NCBI GenBank assembly: GCA_014529385.2
Contig: JABFUD020000260.1
Span: forward strand, 1 to 64,000
DNA length: 64,000 bases
Direction of reading: 5' to 3'
Source of the DNA: Adiantum capillus-veneris
Lineage: Eukaryota > Streptophyta > Polypodiopsida > Polypodiales > Pteridaceae
This document shows, one piece after another, positions 1-10,097 of this stretch (positions within the stretch are counted from its first letter, which is position 1; each line of letters opens with the position of its first letter). Under the pieces are notes generated by a model, which saw nothing but the letters and a program-made list of their open reading frames with translations, was not told the DNA's origin and did no database searches. Made by a program: the position numbers and the translations under genes.

Positions 1-534
1 CCTTGAATTGAAAGCTTCTTGATATGTATGGGCCCTTGCCATCTAGTTTCAAACTTGGCATCAAAACGATTATCGAGTGATTGTCATACCTTAGCACCAG
101 ATCTCCTTCTTTGATGCCTTTGTCCTTTAGTTTCTTGTCAAGCTTCTCCTTCGCCTGCGTAGCTTTCCTCTTGTAGCACTCGTATGCTGTTTCTCTTTTC
201 CACTCAAGCTCAGCTAAGGTAAGAAGTCTATCCATCCATGCTTCTTGATCATCTTGTGCTGATTTGCCATGAAGTCGCATTGTTGGAATGTTTAGCTCAA
301 TTGGCTGTAAAGCCTCTTGACCATAGACCAAGTAAAATGGTGTGAACTCCGTGGCTTCCCTATATGTGGTTCGATACGCCCACAAGGCACCATCCAAGAA
401 GTCATCCCACAACTTTGTCTTGTTTTTCACCATCTTTCTAATGATGCCTGCAATGACACCATTAGCTTTTTCTACCAAACCATTTGATTGGGGATAGTAG
501 GGTGTACTGTGACAATGTAGAATGTGAAGTTATT
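1..534 (-). pseudogene. Tat integrase, C-terminal half (partial, continues past window start)
   Basis: The minus strand stays open from about 534 to the window edge (about 177 codons) although it has no ATG. It begins with the STPYYPQSNGLVEKANG motif, which precedes the catalytic glutamate region of Ty3/Gypsy integrases, followed by LWAYRTTYREATEFTPF and YGQEALQPIE. It ends in the C-terminal nucleic-acid-binding region (DLVLRYDNRFDAKFETRWQGP). It is one base out of register with the preceding integrase piece, so one frameshift near 530 separates them. The same C-terminal layout recurs in the Tat part of the chimera near 39650-40080. Confidence 0.85.
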
Positions 535-1592
535 CACAGACTTCTGTGAGCAATCCCTTTCTAAACCCTGGACCATTATCAGAAACAATCTCCAAAGGTG
601 TGCCAAATCTACAACAAATGTGAGTGTAGACGAATTTGCTCACTGTCCTCTCATTTACCTTTGCCACACTTTGTGCTTCCACCCACCTAGTCATATAGTC
701 TACAGCCACTAGAATGTAGAGTTTACCATTTTTTGTCCTAGGCAGAGGACCCATAGCGTCAAATGCCCCACTTTTCAAAGGGTCCATTTGCAAGCACGAT
801 TTGCCTTGGACCATAAATCAATCTTCTATTCCCATTTACCTGACAATTGTGACAACTTTTACACCAATGTTGGACATCCACATGTAGACTTGGCCAAACA
901 TACCCCGCAAGCAAAATCTTCTTCACAGTTAATTCTTGGGCAAAATGACCACCACATGATTCTTCATGCAAACCTTTTAGAATGGCTGGAATTTCCTCAA
1001 TAGTTGGTACTCTTCTGCATACTTGATCCCTCCCTCTTTGATAGAGGGACCCTTCTAGGAAGAGATATGTGCTTGCCTTCTTCATGAGTCTCCTCTTCTG
1101 AGCCTTCGTGAAGTCTTGTGGAAACTCGCCCTCCAAAATGTAGCTAATAATGGGAGTCAATGACTCCAATCCCTGGTATCTCGGTTGCTTGACAGTTGCT
1201 TCCACCATGATGACCTGCACTTCTTTCTCAACACATGTAACTACTTGCTGTGCAAGTAAATCGGCATCTTCATTTTGTTTCCTAGGAATATGATATAGTT
1301 GCACTTCTTCAAATTGATTAAACAATCTATGAATGGCATGAAATTTTGTCCGTAAGCTTTCATTCTTGCATGCCCAAATGCCTAAAATCTGTTTAACAAT
1401 GAGAAGTGCATCTCCCTTTACCATGAGGCGTTGTATCCCTTGGCCAATGCACATCTTCAAACCATGAATTAGTGTGTCGTATTCTGCTTCATTGTTGCTA
1501 GCTGAACTTGGTAGATTGAACTTCTCTTTCATGACCACCTCTCCACTTGGGTTGAGCAACACTAGCCCTCCCCTGCTTTTCCTGTGGCTCAA
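530..1592 (-). pseudogene. Tat second RNase H (aRNH) plus integrase zinc-binding and core domains
   Basis: Two overlapping reading frames (1592-759 and 814-530) make one broken region. The start carries the archaeal-type RNase H: a GGLVLLNPSGEVVMKE strand, the SNNEAEYDTLIHGL helix and a GDALLIVKQ segment. The integrase HHCC module follows (GGHFAQELTVKKILLAGY, then CKSCHNCQ), and then the core start (FDAMGPLPRTKNGKLYILVA, YMTRWVEAQ) with the second acidic region in SDNGPGFR. aRNH between RNH and INT is the hallmark of the Tat branch. The switch between frames near 800 is a frameshift inside the core. Confidence 0.85.
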
Positions 1593-3284
1593 CGAAAAGC
1601 TCCATCAAAGAACAAGGTAAAAGCATTAGGAATACTTTTTGGTGGTGGTAATGGTAGGGTATTTACTTCAGGCACCTTAATCTCCTTTTCGTGCACCCTA
1701 TAAGTGAGAATCCCTGCCAATTGTGCACGCACACTATCTTCTACCTTGAAAGAGTATTGAAACTCTTGCAACTCCATAATCCACTTTGAGATCCTAGTAC
1801 TAAGATTCATTTGAGATGACACCCAAGGGAACAAATTCTCTGCAGTGAGAATTACAAAAGGTTTTGGTAGCAGGTAGGATCTAAACTTTCTCACCGCAAA
1901 CATGAGAGAAAGCATCATGAGTTCTGCTTCTGTGTAGTCTCTCTCCAAATCATTCATGACCCTACTAGCAAAGTAGATGGGTCGCATCCTTATACTGTGG
2001 GGATCTTGTTGTAGCAACACAGCACCAATTGTTTCCCTTCCAACACTAGAGCTAACAAAGAATGTGTACTCCCAACAAGGAGGCATGAGTGTTGGTAGCT
2101 CTGACAAAATGACTTTAATGTTACAAAAATACTCTTCAAGCTCATCAGACCATGCAAATTCTACTTGTTGTGTCAACTTTTGCAAAGGATGAAGCAACTC
2201 CGAAGCTAAGTGAATAAAGCGTGACATATACTTCACTTTTGAATGAATGATATGACCTCTTTGAGATTATTGGGTGAGGGGAGCTCAATAAGAGCCTTTG
2301 CCTTTGAAGGATCCACCTCAATGCCTTTATAGGAAACCTTGTGACCAAGCAAGATCACTTCATCCTCAGCTATGTGACACTTGTCGGGGTTGACTTGACC
2401 TCCCATGTCGTAGAGCTTCTTTAAACCTTCTTCTACCCTTTGTAGATGCAATGATTTTGAGCTATAAATGCAGAAATCATCAATGAACACCCTAATTGAC
2501 TTTCCAAAGAATGCTTGAAACACCATATTCATGAAATGTTGGAATGTTGCAGGAGCATTTGTCAGACCAAATGGCATGGCTCTAAAAGCATAACAACCCA
2601 AGGAGTGATAAAGGTTGTTTTCAATTGATCCTCCAATGCAATCCCTATTTGAAAGTAACCCGAGTAGCCATCACACATAGTGTACTTCTCATGACCAGCT
2701 ACTTCATTTAGTATCTCATCCTGAAATGGGAGGGGAAAGTGATCTCTTTTTGTTGCCTCATTAAGTGGACGATAATCCACACACACCCTCCACTTGCTGT
2801 TTTTCTTAGGAGTGACAACAACGAGAGAGACCCACTCTGAATTCTCCACTGGATAAATGAAACCTGCTGCTAGAATCTTTCTTACCTCCTTGAGTAGAGC
2901 CTGCTCCTTAATGACTCCTAGCCTTCGTAGCTTTTGAGCCTTAGGTGTGGCCTCTGGCTTCAACTCAATCTTGTGTTGAACAACATCTACTCCATGCACA
3001 TCGGTGTAGTCTTTAGCAAAAATCCTCGGAAATTTCCTTAGCACACATTTGAACTCCTCTCTTTCATCCTTTGTAAGTGTTGTAGACAACATACCTTCTA
3101 ACATTCCTTCATCTTCCACCTTTTGGTTCTCTTGGGAACCTACCTCTTCCAAACCTCGAGAAGAGGTCTCCCGGTTGTTTGGCTTAAACCTTACCCCCAT
3201 GACTTCAATGGAGGACTCCTCTTCAGTAATGCTGCCGCTACTTTCTTCTTCTGAAGTGTTTTCAGTCCAATCTTCTTCCGTCAC
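1589..3284 (-). pseudogene. Tat reverse transcriptase and RNase H
   Basis: Three reading frames (3284-2562, 2601-2233, 2236-1589) together give the RT and first RNase H. Visible RT motifs are WVSLVVVTPKKNSKWRVCVD, YRPLNEATKRDHFPLPF, FGLTNAPATFQHFMN and the catalytic motif as VFIDDFCIYS (F-I-D-D). The RNase H part includes VGRETIGAVLLQQD, PIYFASRVMNDLERDY and a TRISKWIMELQEF helix. A connecting block reads LLGHKVSYKGIEVDP. Frameshifts near 2580 and 2235 break it. Related to the RNH segment of the chimera at 38030-38330 but clearly diverged from it. Confidence 0.9.
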
Positions 3285-3327
3285 ACTTGAGATGATTCTT
3301 CATGGATCTCCTCTTGGCGTTGCTCCT

Positions 3328-3880
3328 TCATGTAAAGACAACCTTCTTGTGATTGTCATTCCTACAAATTAGCTTTCCACTCTCCCAATCCTGCAAAGCT
3401 CGCATTTTCATTAGCCATGGTCTTCCTAGGATAAATGGGTAACCATTTCCCTTGGTAGACATGACATAGAAATCCACTACCTTCTTAATGCCAAAGGCCT
3501 CCACAATTTTTTTTTTACAAATGCCTACGCACCTAGCCTTGCTATTGTTTGCCATTTTCACTTTGATTTCAGGTGTCTCATGGATGTGCATGCCTAGTCT
3601 TTGCATGAGCCCTTCTGTCATGATGCAAATTTGCACCCCCATCCACTAGACCTTTCCTAACCAATCTTCCTTTTATGTAACAATCTAGCACATGTGTAAT
3701 ATCCTCGTTCATTTCAGCATGTGCAATTTTTACAACAGGAAAACTCTCTTTTACCTTTCTCCTAGTGCTAACTGCCTTTGTTAAATCCCTCCTAACTTGT
3801 GGGCATAATGCAAGAAACTGAGGCCATGAGATATCAGGACCCTTACCTCGCATGTCTTCCAACAGGTTGTATGGAGCCAT
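3328..3880 (-). pseudogene. Tat aspartic protease
   Basis: Two overlapping frames (3880-3578 and 3642-3328) cover a retropepsin-like protease. The active-site loop reads GLVDGGA, a D-G-G variant rather than D-S/T-G. Downstream is the strand and helix MTEGLMQRLGMHIHETPEIK, then GNGYPFILGRPWL and DWESGKLI, the usual end of plant Gypsy proteases. The frame changes just after the active-site loop, so no intact protease can be made from this copy. It sits between the gag zinc knuckle and RT. Whether D-G-G is ancestral to the family or a lesion cannot be decided from one copy. Confidence 0.75.
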
Positions 3881-5091
3881 ACCATGTCCAAGAGGGAAGT
3901 CTTGGAGATTGATACGACGTCGAGTCCTCTTAGCTTCCTTGGTCTCCTTTGCCTTCTTGCCTTGTCCATGGTCACTCTGTGATGGGATGCCTCTTTCTCT
4001 TTACCTTTTCCTCGGCCACGCTTAATGCCATTTGCTTCCATGTCAACCTCATTTGAGTTTGTCACCTCTACCACATGCACATTTGGATCTGGCAAAGGTG
4101 GAACTCCTTCTACCCCTTGTGGAGGTGGTCTTGGTCCATTTGGCCTTTGTAGAAGCCTTGGTTGTTGACCAGCTCCTTCTCCTGCATTCATCACTGGGTA
4201 ATTCAAGTTAGGTCTCCCTGGCTCTCCACGGGGCCAAGGACAATTATACATCCCATGTCCAGACTCTCCGCAATTCCAACATTGCAAGACTCTCCTAGGT
4301 CGTGGATCTCGCTCTTCAGACTTCTTTGCTTGTCCCTTTGGACCTATAGCTTGTGCAAGGTGAATTGACAGGCTGCTTAAAGATTCGTTGAACTTCTCAA
4401 TTACTTCCGCCGTTACCTCAGGAAGCTCCCTCGATGTTGATGCTTGTGACTTACCTTTGGGTCTAAGACCTTCTATTGGAACCTCTCCCCTTAAGCACTT
4501 GAGTTTCCTATATTTCTCAGCAGCCCTAGTTTCAGCTGCATCAAAGGTAGCAGGTGAACCGCCTCAATTTTTACCTTAAGGTCAGGAAAGAGTCCGGCTA
4601 TGAACCTCTCCTTCTTTAGAAATTCTGCACCATCACCAGGGTTAGCAACATTTCGTATCCATAGAGCCCAAAGACGTAGAAACTCTTGCTTGTACAAGTA
4701 GTATTCATCTAAGTCTTTTTGCTTATGAGAAACAATGTCTTGCCATAATTTTGAGTGTTTTGGTGATCAAAGAAGTATTTCTTGAAACGATTCAAAACTT
4801 CTGTGTAATTTCCTTAACTTCCTCAGGCAAAGAGTCAAACCAAGTGCTAGCATCTTTCCTAAGGACCACCTCAAACATTTCTACACGTTCTTGATCAGTT
4901 ATTATCCTCTTGATACGGCAAGACATCTTGAAATTCGCTAAAAATAATTCTGCATCCTCTCCAGGCTCTCCAAAGAAAAGAGGATACCCAGACATTTGGC
5001 GTTGGCTTTCCATTGAATTGATTATAAAGCGACACCCGTTTTGTTTTTCTTTCTTAAAAAGATTTACACAATAATGTTTTCTAGCTTGCAA
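3781..5091 (-). pseudogene. Tat gag with CCHC zinc knuckle
   Basis: Gag starts at the ATG at 5091, only 7 bases after the stop of the upstream small ORF. The N-terminal part (5091-4792) contains GYPLFFGEPGEDAELFLANF and DASTWFDSLPEE, typical of plant retrotransposon gag. The middle piece (4697-4491) carries EFLRLWALWIRN, and the C-terminal piece (4287-3781) has the knuckle C-W-N-C-x4-H-x4-C followed by a Pro/Arg-rich stretch. Frameshifts near 4790 and 4490 break the reading. The knuckle gives RNA-packaging potential to the family. Length and order are normal for a Ty3/Gypsy gag. Confidence 0.8.
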
Positions 5092-5097
5092 TCTATT

Positions 5098-5316
5098 CTA
5101 CAACAAAATAAAGATATTCACATCAAACGACCTATGATAATCAATAAGAGGTAGGATGACAGGGTTTGGTGATGCGAGAATTTCTCCTACTCTTTGGGCA
5201 CCAAACATGAATACCATACGTTGTTGAAAATGGATTTTCCTACTAATTGCAATGTTTATTCTAATGTGTGGAGTGAAATGGAAGGGGAAAACCTCTATTC
5301 CTGGGCCATTATCCAT
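5098..5316 (-). CDS. conserved small ORF A (72 codons) ahead of gag, function unknown
   Basis: Not recognised. The 72-residue product has no signal peptide or zinc motif. It contains ISRKIHFQQRMVFMFGAQR, then ILASPNPVILPLIDYHRSFD, ending in DVNIFILL. It is a paralogue of ORF B immediately upstream: both share an N-P-x-I-L-P-L-I-x-Y-x-x-S-x-D-V core and nearly equal length. A relative lies at 52093-52310 on the minus strand, with HFQQRIVFLFGPER and PLIDYNFSFDV. The stop is 6 bases before the gag ATG. It sits in the leader of the Tat element, downstream of the candidate PBS. Coding status is inferred from the conservation pattern described for ORF B. It could be a leader ORF tuning gag translation or a captured exon. 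Confidence 0.55.
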   Translation of the reverse strand: MDNGPGIEVFPFHFTPHIRINIAISRKIHFQQRMVFMFGAQRVGEILASPNPVILPLIDYHRSFDVNIFILL

Positions 5317-5337
5317 GGTCTATGCATGACCTAATGC

Positions 5338-5550
5338 TTAAAACAAAACAAAAATATAGACGTCCAAACTAAGGTCGTACCGAATGAGAGGCAAAATAAA
5401 AGGATTTACTGAAGCGTTTATCTCGGCCAACCTAAGAGGACCTAAAATTCTACGAATGACACGTTGAAATTGCAACTTAGTACTAACAATTATGTGTACC
5501 TTTTGCCTTGCAATGGGAATGAAGGGATCATACAAATTTTCGTGATTCAT
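5338..5550 (-). CDS. conserved small ORF B (70 codons) ahead of gag, function unknown
   Basis: Not recognised. The 70-residue product contains VSTKLQFQRVIRRILGPLRL and INASVNPFILPLIRYDLSLD, ending in DVYIFVLF. It aligns without gaps over 213 bases to the ORF at 51884-52096. By hand count about 53 differences fall at third codon positions against about 15 at first and 10 at second. Nucleotide identity is about 64% yet protein identity about 66%. That pattern is expected only if the reading frame was translated and selected over a long time. It lies 21 bases upstream of ORF A in the same direction and about 50 bases after the candidate PBS. The role in the element is unknown. Confidence 0.65.
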   Translation of the reverse strand: MNHENLYDPFIPIARQKVHIIVSTKLQFQRVIRRILGPLRLAEINASVNPFILPLIRYDLSLDVYIFVLF

Positions 5551-5604
5551 GCAAACTACTTGACTATGCTAAAGGGATATTCTACACAAAAATACACAAG
5601 CCGT

Positions 5605-5624
5605 CCTCAGTGGGGGCACCAATT
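5605..5624 (-). other. candidate primer-binding site of the Tat element
   Basis: On the minus strand, directly after the LTR edge GCCTCA, the sequence reads AATTGGTGCCCCCACTGAGG. Position (two bases after a TG..CA-type LTR edge) and the TTGGYGCC-like start resemble plant Gypsy PBS sites. The priming tRNA is not identified. Confidence 0.5.
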
Positions 5625-5884
5625 TGAGGCGCTCCGGGGCGGGCAACAAGAAGAGCAACCTCTAGACACCCTTCAAGGCTCCCGTGCTGCTCAATGGGGC
5701 TGGGGCACAACACAACACAAACCAAAACAACAAACCCACAGCCAAATCCCAACTACACAAGGGGCACCACCTAGTTTAAGAGCGAACTAGGACGCAAAAG
5801 AGGAGAATCGTTAGAGCAACCCACAAACAAGCAAGGAATTTACACTAACCCTAACACCAATGGAACACTCTCACACACTAAAAA

Positions 5885-5888
<4 letters not shown>

Positions 5889-5927
<39 letters not shown>
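5889..5927. repeat. (GA)n microsatellite
   Basis: About 19 consecutive GA units followed by interrupted GGGAGG repeats, inside the LTR on the U5 side of the TATA box. Confidence 0.95.
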
Positions 5928-5932
<5 letters not shown>

Positions 5933-6597
5933 AGAGAGATAGTGCATGGCTGCTGCTTTGAAACGTATCGGCAATAATCAAGCAAACACAACTATATATT
6001 TAAGAAAGAGAGAGAAAGCGGAAGGGGGTGCTTGTTGCATTAATACCTTCTTACAAATCTGTCATGACAAATCAAAGTGAGATTAGGATTTGTTCAACAT
6101 AGCTTGCGTAAATTTCACCACAACACATCACAAAAAAAGCCCCCAATTACTTTCTTAAAGCCAGGGGAGTCCTCTCCACCCTGTCGCCCTCTTACAGTAT
6201 GTGGGATTTATGGCTAGATTGATGACAACACCAAAGACAAGCTATCAAGAACTTAACAAAAAACACCAAGACACTTACGCATCATTGTTGTCCATTACTT
6301 CACGTTGGAAGGGAGACAAAGTATCCAAGCTTAGTCCAAATCCACCCTCCTTGATTCAGCAAATGTTGAGCTTACACTAGTAGGAGAAATGATAGATTTC
6401 CTACTCTCAATTGAATGATCACTCTCTCTCTTACAATGGCATAGAGTTCCCTTGCTAATCCCCTATTACAACACATGCACATGCATAAGACAATGAGCTT
6501 CTACTCAAGAGCTCCTTCTAGAGAGGTTGAGCTTGGCTTCTCAAGCTATAGCATAGTGCTCTTGCTTATGGCTCTCCTTTTGTGCTAGCTACACCCT

Positions 6598-6606
6598 CCT
6601 TTTATA
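6598..6606 (-). promoter_or_regulatory. LTR TATA box
   Basis: TATAAAAGG on the minus strand, followed by AGGGTGTAGCTAGC. It is oriented toward the element body, about 1 kb before the candidate PBS. The same TATAAAAGG occurs at 52854-52862 in the related 2058-bp insertion. Confidence 0.55.
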
Positions 6607-7640
6607 GCAATTTTGAAGGCTAGGGTTACTCCTCTAACCATGGTTGGCTTAGATTTTCAGCAATTTATCTAATTTCTTTTGCTTGGAATTATCAAGAAGT
6701 TGGTGGGGAAAGAGAGAGCAGAGAAATGGAGGTGATAGGACTTTTCATAGTGGGTTAGTGTTAGTAGAGTTAGTATTAATTTACAAATGGAATTGGATAT
6801 TTACAATGGGAGTATCCATGTAGGATACAAATAAGGAAGAAAAACTCTTAAGAGGTAAGAAAAGGTGGATTTCTTACAAGGTTGATGCTCCAAGTGTCTT
6901 GAGTAGGGACAATTTTGATGCTTGTTGACGGTCCACTAGCTTTGACGGTACATTTTTTCTCCACTCTTGACCTTCCTTGAGAGACAAAGTAATTGAAGCT
7001 GAGTAATCAACCACCATGATGCTGTCTTTTAAGAGAAGAGGCTGAATTTTGTGGTTTTTTTATAGATATGGGTAATTTGGAGGAGGAAAAATGAGACTAA
7101 GTGGTCAATTTTGGAATGGAATTGTGTGTGGGAGGTATGAGTTCACCATGGGTCTCTTATTCTTCAAGGTTGAGGAGAAGGTGAGTAGGGTGCAGAGAGG
7201 AGTGGTGAGAGAGGTGGGGATGATGAGTGGAGAAGTGTGTGTGAAAGAGGAAAATGATAAAGTGGAAGAGAGAGTGTGGCTGCATAGCATGGGAAAACTG
7301 GGGTCCACTAAAAAAATCATAGCTCACAGCTCGTAGCTCAAAAAAATATGAAAACATTTGAGGCTAAAGTTCAGCCCACGAGCTACAACTTTTGTTTGTA
7401 TCACCTTTTCAATTCGGAGAGCAAGTGAACTTTAAAAATTCAGCAAAACCGACCGTTTTTTTCCACTGCACAAGGTCCTTGTGGGGTCCTTCTTTGGATG
7501 ATTCTTTTGAATACCTCCAAGAGTGAGCCCTCCATAGTGCATGTATGCATGCCACCTACCCTTGACCTTATTTGGTAGGTCTATAATTGAAGATATTGTT
7601 GAGATTAGGATATAAGTGAATAGTACAACTAAGAAAATCA

Positions 7641-8307
7641 AATATTGAGGGGTCTAAAAAATATGTACATGTCAAATATAAATAATATAAGTGGAAAAAA
7701 TATAAAGGGGTCAAAAGAAATCTCTCTCATTATGAGGCTACCATAAAAAGATAAATATTTTTGGTGTTCTAATTTTTTAGAAAAAACAAAATAGATGTAG
7801 GAAGAGAAAAATCACAATAGTGAAAAAATATACACATAAATAAAACTAGTTTTTTTGGATTTTTGTTGGGGTGGAGTTACACCAAATATAAGAGAAGCTT
7901 ACATGAAAATATTTCTATATGGAATAAAGAGTATGAAAAATGGTAAGAAAAATTGTGGTAATGGTGAGGCAATGTACAAAGCATAAATAACACACACCTA
8001 GGTAGAAATATTTAAATAAATACCAAAATAATTATGAAAAAATTCTTTTATTTAGGCCCTATATACAAAGAAATATTTACATACGCATGGGCCATAATAT
8101 ACTTATTTATTTTATTTTTTTGGCTTAACTAGCCCAATGACTATCTAATTGAGGGTTTTTTAAGAAGATATGGGAAAAGTCCCATGACTCACGCACGCCT
8201 ATGTACAGTGAAATGGTAGGGATAGCCACAGTGTTTGGGTGATTTTGGTAGGGTGAGGTAACTCACTGTGGCAATTACAAAGAGCCGAAAAACGGCTATC
8301 ACCGCAT
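7641..8307. other. AT-rich spacer, nothing recognised
   Basis: Between the Tat LTR and the start of homology with the 45.6 kb family X copy. It is strongly AT-rich with no frame, terminal repeat or domain that I can support. It probably contains the junction that truncated the family X element at 8308. Confidence 0.5.
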
Positions 8308-8370
8308 CTCGCAAGAAGTTGGGAGCACATGTCAAATTTCATGGAAAGTGGTTTGGGGACCCCAATTATA

Positions 8371-8506
8371 AGATATTTTCACTTCATTTTAAGCTCATTT
8401 GTACTATTGCCCTTTGAGAGAGAGCTCTTGCCACCTAGAGCGATCGGGACTTCTAGCAGCTTCTACGATGCGCACGACCACCCGCCAAGCTCTAGACATG
8501 AGAGGT
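8371..8506 (+). promoter_or_regulatory. candidate internal promoter, leader exon ATG and splice donor (copy 1)
   Basis: ATTATAAG near 8371 lies about 125 bases before ATGAGAG (8498-8504), which is followed immediately by GTAGGC. The same layout occurs at 45653-45792, and the ATG plus donor recur at 60768-60780. The acceptor that should pair with this donor is deleted in this copy. Confidence 0.5.
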
Positions 8507-9292
8507 AGGCTCACCACCTTGAGCTTTTTGTGCATGTTTGTTGTTTTGTCGCGAAAACTAGCATAGGGTTCACACTGGAAGCGAGCGGTAGAGACCTACA
8601 AGTAGAAGTGGCCACCTAACAGCTAACTCAAAAGCAATGAGACTTCATCGGCAGCTTACCCTAGCATAGGAGACCACTCTTGGATGCCCAAAGGCAGTAG
8701 AAAACCCTCGGGAAAAACCCTAACTTCTAGAGGCCACCAAATGGGAAATCGGCGGAAAGATGTCCAAATGCTACCAAAACTCATGGGTAGGAGCATCTCG
8801 ACATGCTCGACAAGTCTATATATCCCACATGGCCATAAGGTGACCCGAAGCAGCACTAAACTTCAGAAACGACATCAGACACGCAAAGCGTCAAATAGCT
8901 CTCGCGGCCAAATCGCATGCTCATTTGCCACCAAACTTCACGAGCGGCATTCCTAGACCATCAACAACCAAGTCCTATGGTGGTAGACCACCACAAGTCA
9001 TCGACGACATGTAAACACAACCACAGGCGCTTCCAGAGCGACAAATTGCCAAACGGAGCTCCGGTGAAGCCAAAGTCGACAAAAACCATATGGCAAGGAT
9101 CCCCAAGGGATCGAGAAGCTATGTAGGCCAACATCAAGAAATTTCATCGTCGAAAAGCACTCCAAAAGTCAGAAAATGGCTCGGAGGCTCTAAAATTCAC
9201 ACAGGAGCTTTTTTGTCGAAATAGGGCTTAAAAGGGACTCAGGGGGGCTCAGGACAGGCACCAGTAGCACTCACCATATAAATTTCATCAGG

Positions 9293-9980
9293 ATACATCC
9301 TACGCGTAGGATGTCTCAAGGACAATTCTAGGCACCAACCCCAACATCTCTCATCACACACTGCTTCTGATAGCTTGTACATGATAGCCACCAAGTTTCA
9401 TCACATCTGGACAAAAATTGACCTCATATGCATCAAAAGATGCAAAGTCAGAGCATAGAGGCAAGAATGGGCCATAGACCTACCAAAACTTGTCCAAATC
9501 AAATTAAACTTGCACAATATACTCATGAGCACATTGCCAAGCTATCTGTGGGGTCACATGTGAAAAATTATGAAATAGAGATCCTACGCGTAGGATGTCT
9601 AAATGACCAATTGGCCCCCAGCTGGCATTTTTCAGTTCTAGATCTCCTTATAACACCTTCCTAAGCTCATATATCAAGTTTCAAGCCATTCTCATCACAT
9701 TTGGCCCCCAACACCTCCAAGATGCACTTTTTTGAGCCCAAAAACACTACACATGCTCTTACCAATACCAATTCGACTTTCAACCCATTTGAATATCATT
9801 TTTCCCTTGTTGAGGACATCCTACCTAATTAGTGAGCTTAAAGCCTAATTCTGCCCAGGATTGCACTTTTTGATGCCCAAACCCAATTCCATCACATAGC
9901 CATGTTGCATAGGTCCAGGGCCTTCAGCCTACCAAGTTTCACTAGAAACAAGCAAGGTAGACATCACGTAGGATGTCTAG
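9293..9980. repeat. ~285-bp repeats with CG-centred palindromes, copy 1
   Basis: Palindrome ACATCCTACG followed by its reverse complement at 9295-9314, and a shorter match at 9581-9596, centres about 284 bases apart. A degraded third copy lies near 9956-9978, where the CCTACG arm is deleted. They correspond to the exact 285-bp array at 46609-47487. They sit inside the predicted intron. Confidence 0.8.
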
Positions 9981-10097
9981 ATGATAAATTTTTGCCAGAA
10001 AGGTAGTGTGAGCACATGAAGAGTTTCCCTAGTTTGTTTTAAGTTTTATTTTCAATTTTCAAGTCATTTGGATAGTTAAAACTCAGTGAAGAAGAGG

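Larger units (their letters stand above)
1..7640 (-). mobile_element. Tat-type Ty3/Gypsy LTR retrotransposon, minus strand, 3' end outside window
   Basis: Reading right to left, the order is LTR (about 7640-5625), candidate PBS, two small ORFs, gag with a CCHC knuckle, PR, RT, RNase H, a second (archaeal-type) RNase H, then INT running off the left edge. The order PR-RT-RNH-aRNH-INT is diagnostic of the Tat branch of non-chromovirus Ty3/Gypsy elements. Each domain is recognisable but broken by frameshifts and stops, so this is a dead copy. The LTR inner edge reads GCCTCA, matching in inverted form the TGAGGC at 40209 behind the related Tat segment of the chimeric element. The outer LTR limit is not resolved; 7640 is approximate. 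Confidence 0.85.
5625..7640 (-). repeat. LTR of the Tat-type element (outer edge uncertain)
   Basis: The inner edge at 5625 is TGAGGC on the plus strand (GCCTCA on the minus strand). The region holds a GA microsatellite, a minus-strand TATAAAAGG and, at about 7290-7430, a U3 block shared with 40745-40870 and 53010-53135. Short reading frames here (for example 7091-7336) are not conserved. The far edge has no clean terminal repeat, so the right limit is estimated. Confidence 0.5.

Noticed and set aside
7091-7357. Overlapping ORFs on both strands in the Tat LTR
   Set aside because: The corresponding LTR block elsewhere does not keep the frame; low-complexity GA/GT content.
8656-8956. Similar frames at 8656-8956 and 45947-46153 suggesting a conserved gene
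   Set aside because: They lie in the predicted intron and are frameshifted between copies; similarity is explained by shared element DNA.
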